In this document: one piece after another, positions 1-6,873 of the stretch | Layout: each line of letters opens with the position of its first letter | Numbering within the stretch: the stretch's first letter is position 1 | From: CAG-103 sp905215475 | GTDB taxonomy: Bacteria; Bacillota; Clostridia; Oscillospirales; Oscillospiraceae | Reading direction: 5' to 3' | DNA: 64,000 nucleotides | Assembly (NCBI GenBank): GCA_905215475.1 | Contig: CAJMPW010000001.1 | Span: forward strand, 310,001 to 374,000 | The notes under the pieces: model-generated | Told to the model about the DNA's origin: nothing | The model's database searches: none | The model's input: the letters and a program-made list of their open reading frames with translations, nothing else | Translations under genes and position numbers: made by a program

Positions 1-38
1 TTGAGCCCGAACAGGCGATCGAGATAGATGACGTCCAT
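1..38 (-). CDS. spoIIGA: Probable SpoIIGA (sigma-E processing peptidase), 5' fragment cut by the window edge
   Basis: Only the first 12 codons are inside the window, on the minus strand, and they read MDVIYLDRLFGL. The motif VIYLD-x-LF-x-LN is how the first membrane segment of SpoIIGA commonly begins in clostridia. SpoIIGA is the membrane aspartic protease that removes the pro-sequence of sigma-E. An in-frame TGA lies 12 bases upstream of the ATG, so this is the only usable start on this strand. There is no Shine-Dalgarno sequence before it. The rest of the gene, and sigE if present, would lie to the left of the window. The identification rests on a very short match, so it is tentative. Confidence 0.45.
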   Translation of the reverse strand, partial: MDVIYLDRLFGL

Positions 39-142
39 GGCGCTATCGTATCACGGCGCGCGCGGGAAAATGCGCAAAAGCCGCCGGGGGAAAGCGGGCG
101 GAAAAAAGCGGCGTTTCCCGGTGCGGGAAATGTCGCAGAGCG

Positions 143-171
143 TTGATTTTGCAGTGGGCGGCTGTTATAAT
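143..171 (+). promoter_or_regulatory. Sigma-A-type promoter of the ECF/surface-protein operon
   Basis: TTGATT (143-148) and TATAAT (166-171) are separated by 17 bases. They lie about 70 bases upstream of the ATG at 241, which has AGGAGG in front of it. I looked for the B12-box core GCCACTG in the leader and did not find it, so no cobalamin riboswitch is visible here. Confidence 0.8.
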
Positions 172-240
172 GATGCGTGATTTCAAAGCAGGCGCGCGCA
201 ATGCGCTGCGCGTTTTCGATATCCCCTTAGGAGGCAAACG

Positions 241-1716
241 ATGAAAGCAGACAAACGATCCTTGGCGCTGCTCCTCGCGCTGGTGCTCATGTGCACGGTG
301 CTGCCGGTCCCGTCGGCGCAGGCTGCGGATGTGCAGCCGGTGCTCTCGGCTGCGCTGGCACGGCAGGCTTCCGCCGTCCCGTCGCCGGGCTATGGCGATG
401 AGTGGACGGTGCTCGGTCTCGCGCGCGGCGGCTACTTCACTGCGGACAGCGACTATTTTGCGCGCTATTACGCAGACCTCGCGGCCAAAGCGCCGGAGCT
501 GACGGCGGCATCCGGGCGCGAGGGCGCGCTCAACGCCTACAAGTCCACGGACAATTCGCGCGTCATCCTCGCCCTGTCCGCCATCGGGCGCGACGCGGCG
601 CAGGTCGGCGGGTGCGATTTGACCACGCCGTATGCGGATTTTGCATGGGTGAGCAATCAGGGCATCAACGGACCCATTTTCGCGCTGCTGGCGCTCGACA
701 GCCGCGGCTACCTGCCCGGCAGCGCGGTGCGCCGTCAGTGCGTGGATGCGATCCTGAGCGCCGAGTGCTCCGGCGGCGGCTGGGCGCTCAGCGGCTCTGC
801 TGCCGACCCGGATGTGACGGCCATGGCGCTGCAGGCGCTGGCGGCTTACCGCTCTGAGGCGGCGGTCGCGGCGGCTGTGACGCGCGGCGTGGACGCGCTC
901 TCGGCGATGCAGACCGGGGACGGCGGCTTTGTCTCGTACGGAACGGCAAATGCCGAGAGTGCCGCGCAGGTCATCGTTGCGTGCACGGCGCTGGGCATCG
1001 ACCCGGACACGGACAGCCGCTTTGTCAAGGGCGGCGGCTCGGCGGTCGATGCGCTGCTGACGTTTTTTGATGCGGGCGCGGCCGCCTTTCGCCACACGGC
1101 CTCCGGCGGCGTGAACAACCTCGCCACCGAGCAGGCGGTGTATGCGCTCGTGGCCGTGTCGCGTCTGCGCCGCGGGCAGAGCGGCCTCTATCAGGAGACG
1201 GACACGCCCACGGTCAAGACGCCCGACGAACCCGGCGCGTCGGTCGCGCGTGTGCTCTGCACGGCGGACGGCAGCGGCCTCATCCCGACAGGATACCGCA
1301 CGGTCGCGGTGTGCCCGCCGGATGCGTCGGCAGACAGCACCGTCACGTTTTCCGACGGGACGCAGCTGCTCTACAGCCCCGTTTTGTCCGAGCGCAGCGG
1401 CACGCCGACGTGGGTGTGGCTCTTCGCGCCGGACGTGACGGATGATGCGCTCAACGACCCGGCAAGCTACACCGTGGCAAACGGAAAATCTGCCGTGCTC
1501 ACCGTCGGCGACGCCAACGGCGACGGTGTCATCAACGCGCAGGATGCACTGACCATCCGCACGGCCTGCGCCGGGGAGACGACGCCGGCGGCGAACGTGC
1601 TGCTGGCGATGGATGCGGATCTCAACGGCCGCGTGGACGCGCAGGACGTGCGCGCCGTGGCCGACAGCTTCGTGCAGGATATGGCGCTGCCTGCAGCGCA
1701 GGAGGACGGAATATGA
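241..1716 (+). CDS. Secreted alpha/alpha-barrel (prenyltransferase-repeat) protein with C-terminal dockerin
   Basis: This is a 491-residue secreted protein. Residues 1-28 form a signal peptide ending in PSAQA. Residues of about 50-330 contain repeats of the prenyltransferase/squalene-cyclase type, for example GGGWALSGSAADPD near 178 and GDGGFVSYG near 227. This is the alpha6/alpha6-barrel superfamily that also forms the alpha domain of transcobalamin and intrinsic factor. Residues of about 423-480 form a type I dockerin with two calcium loops, GDANGDGVINAQD and AMDADLNGRVDAQD. No catalytic acid motif of true cyclases stands out, so a binding role is more likely than catalysis. The start has AGGAGG seven bases upstream. 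The gene overlaps the next by four bases (ATGA) and heads the ECF operon. Ligand identity (corrinoid) is inferred. Confidence 0.75.
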   Translation: MKADKRSLALLLALVLMCTVLPVPSAQAADVQPVLSAALARQASAVPSPGYGDEWTVLGLARGGYFTADSDYFARYYADLAAKAPELTAASGREGALNAYKSTDNSRVILALSAIGRDAAQVGGCDLTTPYADFAWVSNQGINGPIFALLALDSRGYLPGSAVRRQCVDAILSAECSGGGWALSGSAADPDVTAMALQALAAYRSEAAVAAAVTRGVDALSAMQTGDGGFVSYGTANAESAAQVIVACTALGIDPDTDSRFVKGGGSAVDALLTFFDAGAAAFRHTASGGVNNLATEQAVYALVAVSRLRRGQSGLYQETDTPTVKTPDEPGASVARVLCTADGSGLIPTGYRTVAVCPPDASADSTVTFSDGTQLLYSPVLSERSGTPTWVWLFAPDVTDDALNDPASYTVANGKSAVLTVGDANGDGVINAQDALTIRTACAGETTPAANVLLAMDADLNGRVDAQDVRAVADSFVQDMALPAAQEDGI

Positions 1717-2270
1717 AGCCTTTCTGGACAAAAAAGAATCTTGCCATTGCGCTCAGCGTCCTGCTGGTCGCGGCGATCGTGGTGCTGTGCATCGCGCTGC
1801 GGCAAAAGAGCGATGCGGACGTTGACCCCACGCTGACGCTCGTGTGTGCGCCGGCGGATGCCGACGGCGTGTGCACGGTCGCAGTGGAGCTGACCGGCCT
1901 GCCGGACGGCGGGCATTATGAGGCGGCGAGCATCGCCGTGGCCTTCGACCCGGCGCAGCTGACCTTTCTTGGCACGGACAACGGGGACATCCCGCTCGTG
2001 ATGGGAAGCCTCCCGGAGTGGGAGAGCGACCCCGCGCGCGCAAACGAGACCGGCAGCGCGCGTGCTCTGTGTCTGCCGGAGGAGGGGGCTGCGCTGGCCA
2101 CATCGAGCGGCAGCGTGCTCGTGCGCCTGCGCTTTGAGCTGGCAGACGGCGTGACGGAGTCGGCGCTGACCGTGACGGACGCTGTCCTTGCGGCGGAGGA
2201 TGAGGCCGTGTGTCTCGCTTCGGCGGCGGGGACGCTCACGGTCGCCGGCGGGACGGTGCGCCATGGCTAA
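1713..2270 (+). CDS. Membrane-anchored cohesin-like domain protein
   Basis: This 185-residue protein has a short basic N-terminus, one hydrophobic segment (about residues 10-29) and an extracellular beta-rich domain. The domain pattern, with ASIAVAFDPAQLTFLG followed by GSVLVRLRFELADG and a final ALTVTDAVLA strand, resembles the cohesin/CBM-like jelly-roll fold that binds dockerins. The preceding gene encodes a dockerin, so this protein could anchor that protein to the membrane. It starts inside the stop codon of the previous gene (ATGA) and overlaps the next gene by eight bases, which implies translational coupling. The cohesin call rests on pattern resemblance only; another Ig-like fold is possible. 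Confidence 0.6.
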   Translation: MKPFWTKKNLAIALSVLLVAAIVVLCIALRQKSDADVDPTLTLVCAPADADGVCTVAVELTGLPDGGHYEAASIAVAFDPAQLTFLGTDNGDIPLVMGSLPEWESDPARANETGSARALCLPEEGAALATSSGSVLVRLRFELADGVTESALTVTDAVLAAEDEAVCLASAAGTLTVAGGTVRHG

Positions 2271-2760
2271 GCGGCGCATTGCCTGCCTGCTGCTGTGCCT
2301 GCTGCTGGTGCTATGCACGGCCTGCGGTGCGCAGCCGGACAGTGACGGTGCGCTGCGCTGCACGGTGACGATCGAATGCGGCACGGTGCTCGGGCACATG
2401 GACGATCTGAGCCCCGGCAAGGCGGAGATCATTCCGTCCGACGGCGTGCTCCTGCCGGAGACAGCGGTCGCCTTTTCTGAGGGCGACACGGTGTTTGACG
2501 TGCTGCAGCGGGTCTGCCGGGCGCAGGGCATCCACATGGAGTCGAACTGGACGCCTGCGTACAACAGCGCCTACATCGAGGGCATCGGCAACCTCTACGA
2601 ATTCGACTGCGGCAACCTCTCCGGCTGGATGTACAGTGTCAACGGCGTCTGGCCGGACTACGGCTGCAGCAGCTGCACGCTGCACGACGGCGACACCGTC
2701 GTCTGGAGCTATACCTGTGATCTTGGGCGCGACGTCGGCGCCCGGCAAGGAGAACCATGA
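2263..2760 (+). CDS. DUF4430 / transcobalamin C-terminal-like lipoprotein
   Basis: This 165-residue protein starts at the ATG at 2263. It has a hydrophobic signal ending in VLCTAC, where the last Cys could be lipidated, although the residue at -3 is not the usual Leu. The mature domain contains GDTVFDVLQRV, then SGWMYSVNGVWP and GDTVVWSY. These are typical of DUF4430, the family related to the C-terminal beta domain of transcobalamin and intrinsic factor. In those proteins the ligand is held between this beta domain and an alpha/alpha barrel; here the barrel is encoded two genes upstream. The stop overlaps the start of ecfT (ATGA). Six Cys residues in the mature part suggest disulfides or surface chemistry. 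Confidence 0.75.
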   Translation: MAKRRIACLLLCLLLVLCTACGAQPDSDGALRCTVTIECGTVLGHMDDLSPGKAEIIPSDGVLLPETAVAFSEGDTVFDVLQRVCRAQGIHMESNWTPAYNSAYIEGIGNLYEFDCGNLSGWMYSVNGVWPDYGCSSCTLHDGDTVVWSYTCDLGRDVGARQGEP

Positions 2761-3647
2761 CCGATTCTTTTTCGGCGCTGCATCCGGCGCTGACCTTTTG
2801 CTATTTTGCGGCGGTGCTGCTGCTGACGATGTTCGTGCTGCACCCGGTGTTTCTGGCGCTGAGCCTGCTGGGTGCGCTGGGCTACTGTGCGCTGCTGCGC
2901 GGCTGGCGCAGCCTGTGGCGGACACTCGGCCGGCTCGTGCCGTTTCTGGTGCTGATGGCGGCGCTCAATGCACTGTTTAACCACGCGGGCGTGACGATGC
3001 TGTTCTATCTGCCCAACGGCAACCCCGTCACGCGCGAGGCTCTGTGCTACGGCGCGGCTGCGGCGGCGATGTTCGCGGCCGTGATCCTGTGGTTTCAGTG
3101 CTGCAGCGCCGTCATGACGGCGGATAAATATCTGTACGTGTTCGGCAGCGTGCTGCCGAGCGCGTCCCTGCTGCTGAGCATGGCGCTGCGCTTCATGCCG
3201 AAGTTCACGGCGCATATGCGCGCCGTCGCTGCGGCGCAGGCATCGCTCGGCTGCGGTATGCGTGAGGGCAGTGCGTGGCAGCGGCTGCGCAATGGTGCGC
3301 GCGTGCTGTCCGTCACCGTCTCGTGGGCGCTCGAGAGCGGCATCACGGCGGCGGACTCCATGAAGAGCCGGGGCTACGGCGCCGGCAGAAGAACCTATTT
3401 CGGCAACTACCGCTTCACCCGGCGCGACGGCGTGCTCAGCGCCGTGCTTGCGCTTGCGCTTGCGGGCGTGTGCGTGGGCATCGGCCGCGGCGCGCTGTAT
3501 GTGCGCTACTACCCGTCGATGCGCATCGGCAGCGCCGGCGTGCGCGGCGCGGTGTGCGCGGCGTGCTTTGCGCTGCTGTGCTTTTTGCCGCTGCTGCTCG
3601 ATGGAAAGGAGGCGCTGATATGGCGTCGTTTGCGCTCGAACATCTGA
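2757..3647 (+). CDS. ecfT: ECF transporter transmembrane component EcfT
   Basis: This is a 296-residue CbiQ/EcfT-family membrane protein, the usual length. It has hydrophobic segments at about 15-45, 60-80, 100-125 and near the C-terminus. The cytoplasmic coupling region carries the family signature around DSMKSRGYGAGRRT, the A/S-R-G motif that contacts the ATPase groove. EcfT transmits ATPase movement to the S component. It is translationally coupled to the lipoprotein before it and overlaps the ATPase gene by 28 bases. Confidence 0.92.
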   Translation: MTDSFSALHPALTFCYFAAVLLLTMFVLHPVFLALSLLGALGYCALLRGWRSLWRTLGRLVPFLVLMAALNALFNHAGVTMLFYLPNGNPVTREALCYGAAAAAMFAAVILWFQCCSAVMTADKYLYVFGSVLPSASLLLSMALRFMPKFTAHMRAVAAAQASLGCGMREGSAWQRLRNGARVLSVTVSWALESGITAADSMKSRGYGAGRRTYFGNYRFTRRDGVLSAVLALALAGVCVGIGRGALYVRYYPSMRIGSAGVRGAVCAACFALLCFLPLLLDGKEALIWRRLRSNI

Positions 3648-5230
3648 CATTTTCCTATCCGGGGCAGACGCGCCCGGCGCTCGACGATCTCACGCTCACG
3701 ATCCCCGAGGGCGCGGTCACGGTGCTCTGCGGCGAGAGCGGCAGCGGCAAGTCGACCCTCCTGCGCCAGCTCAAGACCTGCCTCACGCCGCATGGCGAGA
3801 GCGGCGGCACGGTGCGCTTTGGGGACGCACTTTTGAAAGACATCCCGTTTGCCGAGCAAGCGCGGCGCATCGGCTTCGTGCTCCAGCATCCGGACGATCA
3901 GATCGTGACGGACAAGGTGTTTCACGAGCTCGCGTTCGGGCTCGAGAGCCTCGGCTGCGACGAAACGGCCATGCGGCTGCGCGTCGCCGAGATGGCGAGC
4001 TATTTCGGCATTGCCGACTGGTTCGAGCGCGACGTGCACACGCTCTCCGGCGGCCAGAAGCAGATGCTCAATCTCGCCTCCGTGGTGGTCATGCGGCCGG
4101 ACGTGCTCATTCTGGATGAGCCGACGAGCCAGCTCGACCCCATCGCGGCGAGCACGTTTTTGCACACACTGCGCAAGCTCAACGAGGAGCTCGGGCTCAC
4201 GATCCTGCTCTCTGAGCAGCGGCTGGAGGAAGCCGTGCCGCTGGCGGATCATCTCATCGTGCTCGAGCGGGGACGGCTGCTTGCATCCGGTGCACCGCGC
4301 ACTGCGGCAGCTGCCGTGCGCAGCCGGCCGATCTTTACCGCCATGCCTACGGCGGCGCGCATCGCCGCCGCGCTCGGCGCACCGGAGCACCTGCCGCTCA
4401 CCGTGCGCGAGGGGCGGGCATATCTGCGCGGCTATGCGCAGCATCCGCTGCCGGAGACGAAAAGTGCCCCCGCACAGGCACAGCCCGTGCTGCGCGTGCG
4501 CGACGGCTGGCTTCGCTACGCACAGAACACGCCGGACGTGCTGCGCGGTTTCTCGCTCACGCTGCGCCCGGGCGAGCTCTACGCGCTCACCGGCAGCAAC
4601 GGCAGCGGCAAGACGACGGCGCTCGGTGTGCTTGCGGGGCAGCTGCGGCTGTATCGCGGCAGTGTGTATCTGGACGGAAAAAAACAGCGCGCGCTCCAGC
4701 CCCTGCGCGACGGCATCGCCGCCGTGCCGCAAGACCCGCGCACGCTCTTCACGGCGGACACGGTGCGCGCCGACCTCGCGTCGCTCGGCAGGGATGCCGC
4801 GCTGGTGGACACGGTCGTGCAGCAGATGGCGCTCGCGCCGCTGCTCGAGCGGCACCCGTTTGATCTCTCGGGCGGGGAGCAGCAGCGTGCCGCGCTGGCG
4901 AAGGTGCTGCTCATGCAGCCGCGCGTGCTGCTGCTTGACGAGCCGACCAAGGGCATGGACGGCGCGTTCAAGGCGGAGTTTGGTGCGCTGCTGCGTACCC
5001 TCTGCGCGCAGGGCACGGCTGTGTGCATCGTGAGCCATGATGTGGAGTTTTGCGCGCAGTTTGCCGACCGCTGCGGTCTGCTCTTTCGCGGCGAGGTCGT
5101 GACGGAAAACGACCCGCGCGCGTTTTTCTCCGGCAATTATTTTTACACCACGGCGGCGGCGCGCATCGCGCGCACTGCCGCACCCGGCGCGGTGCTGTGC
5201 GAGGAGGTCGTGCAATGTTTCGCAGACTGA
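3620..5230 (+). CDS. Fused double ATPase of an ECF transporter (EcfA-EcfA')
   Basis: This 536-residue protein contains two complete ABC ATPase domains in one chain. The first has Walker A GESGSGKST near residue 38, signature LSGGQKQ near 142 and Walker B ending in LDEPTSQLD near 165. The second has Walker A GSNGSGKTT near 325, signature LSGGEQQ near 416 and Walker B LDEPTKGMD near 440. A linker of about 60 residues joins them. In many ECF systems the two ATPases are separate genes, so this is the single-gene (CbiO-CbiO fusion) form. The start at 3620 is chosen because GGAAAGGAGG precedes it and the ABC fold begins immediately. Upstream in-frame codons lie inside ecfT and are not domain-like. 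Confidence 0.93.
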   Translation: MASFALEHLTFSYPGQTRPALDDLTLTIPEGAVTVLCGESGSGKSTLLRQLKTCLTPHGESGGTVRFGDALLKDIPFAEQARRIGFVLQHPDDQIVTDKVFHELAFGLESLGCDETAMRLRVAEMASYFGIADWFERDVHTLSGGQKQMLNLASVVVMRPDVLILDEPTSQLDPIAASTFLHTLRKLNEELGLTILLSEQRLEEAVPLADHLIVLERGRLLASGAPRTAAAAVRSRPIFTAMPTAARIAAALGAPEHLPLTVREGRAYLRGYAQHPLPETKSAPAQAQPVLRVRDGWLRYAQNTPDVLRGFSLTLRPGELYALTGSNGSGKTTALGVLAGQLRLYRGSVYLDGKKQRALQPLRDGIAAVPQDPRTLFTADTVRADLASLGRDAALVDTVVQQMALAPLLERHPFDLSGGEQQRAALAKVLLMQPRVLLLDEPTKGMDGAFKAEFGALLRTLCAQGTAVCIVSHDVEFCAQFADRCGLLFRGEVVTENDPRAFFSGNYFYTTAAARIARTAAPGAVLCEEVVQCFAD

Positions 5231-5916
5231 CGCGCCGCACATGGGCCGCGCTGGCGATTCTGCTTCTGGCGATCCCGGCGTTGATGGCGGTGTTCGTGTG
5301 CGTGTGGGACGAGCGCAAATACTACCTCACGTCGCTGCTGCTCGTGGGGCTGATGTTCGTGCCGTTCGTGCTGCGCTTTGAGGGGCGCAGACCGCAGGCG
5401 CGCGAGCTCGTGCTGCTGGCGACGATGACGGCGCTGGCCGTGGCCGGTCGCGCGGCGTTTTACTGGCTGCCGCAGTGCAAGCCCGTGTGCGCGATCGTGA
5501 TCCTCACGGCGGTGGCCTTCACGCCGGAGGCGGGCTTCGTCACCGGCGCGGCGGCGGGGCTGATCTCGAACTTCTTCTTCGGTCAGGGACCGTGGACACC
5601 GTGGCAGATGCTCGGCTTCGGGCTTGTGGGCTTTGTCGGCGGCGTGCTGTTTTCGGGGCGCAGGGCGCGCCTTGTGCCGCTGCTGCTCTATGGGTTTTTG
5701 TCTGTGTTCGTGCTCTACGGCGTGCTGCTCGACACGGCGAGTATGCTCATGTATAACGCCGCGCCCTCGTGGCAGCTCTGGCTTGCAACGTGCGCATCCG
5801 GGGTCGTTTTCAACCTCATCCATGCGGGCAGCACGGCCGTGTTTTTGCTGCTGCTGTATCAGCCGCTGCTGACAAAGCTTGCGCGCGTGAAAGAAAAATA
5901 CGGGCTTCTGGAATGA
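5215..5916 (+). CDS. ECF transporter substrate-binding (S) component, vitamin-type
   Basis: This 233-residue protein has about six hydrophobic segments and a central AAGLISNFFFGQGPWTPWQML stretch typical of S components, which bind the vitamin and topple in the membrane. It starts at ATG 5215, overlapping the ATPase gene by 16 bases, so all three importer genes are coupled. The substrate cannot be read from sequence. Co-transcription with transcobalamin-like surface proteins suggests a corrinoid, and the fold is similar to S components predicted for cobalamin. A bidirectional terminator follows directly. Confidence 0.8.
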   Translation: MFRRLTRRTWAALAILLLAIPALMAVFVCVWDERKYYLTSLLLVGLMFVPFVLRFEGRRPQARELVLLATMTALAVAGRAAFYWLPQCKPVCAIVILTAVAFTPEAGFVTGAAAGLISNFFFGQGPWTPWQMLGFGLVGFVGGVLFSGRRARLVPLLLYGFLSVFVLYGVLLDTASMLMYNAAPSWQLWLATCASGVVFNLIHAGSTAVFLLLLYQPLLTKLARVKEKYGLLE

Positions 5917-5955
5917 AAAAAGTCTCCGCATCCGGTTGGATGCGGAGACTTTTTC
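5916..5955. terminator. Bidirectional terminator between the ECF operon and the MBL/M3 operon
   Basis: A 13-base arm (AGTCTCCGCATCC) and its complement pair around a GTT-type loop. The stem is flanked by A5 on the left and T5 on the right, so it can end transcription from both directions. Confidence 0.9.
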
Positions 5956-5977
5956 AAACTGCCGGAAAAACCGTACT

Positions 5978-6856
5978 TCATGCCCGCTGCCAGAGCAGGC
6001 GGTGATCATCAAAGGCGACCTGCAGCCGGCCGGTGTCCTTCCCCCACGCGAGGTAGGAGCGCACCGTGCTGCCGACGAGCGCGTACTGCTCAAAATCCAT
6101 CACGAGGTCAAAGCGCCGGAACAGCTGCTGCAGCACGGACTCGAACGTCTGCGGAGTGCGGCAGAGCTCGGTGATGATGTCCGCGATCTCGAGCACCTTG
6201 TCGATGTTGTACTGCGCGAGCGGCACGATGTCCTCCGTCACGGCGGCGTGCGCCGGCACGAATGCACGCGCGCGGAGCGCCTTGACCGTCTCGAGCGTGT
6301 TCAGGTACGCGGCGACGTCGTAGAGAAAGCCGATCTGATACTTTTCCAGCGTCTCGCGGCTCGACAGGCAGTCGGCCAGATACACCACGTCGTCCGGCGT
6401 GCGAAAGCCCACCATGTCGAAAAAATGCCCCGGCAGCGGCAGCAGCTCGAACCCCTCCGGCAGGCACGCCGCAGTCAGCTCCTGCGCGTCGCTCGGCTTT
6501 GCCATGAGAAACTTGTGCCGCAGCTCCTTCGGCGGATAGCCGCCGTAGAGAAACGCGGGCTCGAGCAGCGTGTGCCGCGTGAAGTCGCACTCGATGCCGG
6601 GGGCGTAGACCTTGCAGCCGGTCTGGTTTTGCAGGTACTGGTTGCCGCCGATGTGGTCGGCGTTGGAGTGCGTGTTGTAGATGGCGGTCAGATGCCAGCC
6701 GTTTTGGCCGAGCAGCTGGCGCACCTTGCGTCCGGCCTCCTTGTCGTTGCCGCTGTCGATGAGGCAGACGTCGGTGTCGTTGAGGCGCACGAGACCGATC
6801 TTGGCGGGGCTCTGAATATAGTAGCTGTTTGCGGAAACCTGCGTCAGTTCGTACAT
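5978..6856 (-). CDS. MBL-fold metallo-hydrolase with variant metal motif
   Basis: This 292-residue protein has the metallo-beta-lactamase fold. The first metal motif reads THSNADHIGG (residues 62-71), so the usual HxHxDH is H63-x-N65-x-D67-H68, with Asn replacing the second His. Later ligands are present: H144 in LPGHFFD, D162 in VYLADCL and H203 in VPAHAAV. About 80 C-terminal residues look like a winged-helix-type accessory segment. Substrate is unknown. AAGGAGG precedes the ATG. It lies 17 bases downstream of the M3 peptidase and is probably co-transcribed with it. Confidence 0.85.
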   Translation of the reverse strand: MYELTQVSANSYYIQSPAKIGLVRLNDTDVCLIDSGNDKEAGRKVRQLLGQNGWHLTAIYNTHSNADHIGGNQYLQNQTGCKVYAPGIECDFTRHTLLEPAFLYGGYPPKELRHKFLMAKPSDAQELTAACLPEGFELLPLPGHFFDMVGFRTPDDVVYLADCLSSRETLEKYQIGFLYDVAAYLNTLETVKALRARAFVPAHAAVTEDIVPLAQYNIDKVLEIADIITELCRTPQTFESVLQQLFRRFDLVMDFEQYALVGSTVRSYLAWGKDTGRLQVAFDDHRLLWQRA

Positions 6857-6873
6857 CGGGGTGTCCTCCTTTT

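Noticed and set aside
1..240. Cobalamin riboswitch in front of the ECF operon
   Set aside because: The B12-box core was not found and the leader after the promoter is only about 65 bases, too short for the class.
43..1731. Long open frame on the minus strand opposite the dockerin protein (562 codons)
   Set aside because: It is Arg/His-rich and lacks domains, an artefact of GC-rich third positions opposite a real gene. The same holds for many long frames in this window, such as 26579-30412.
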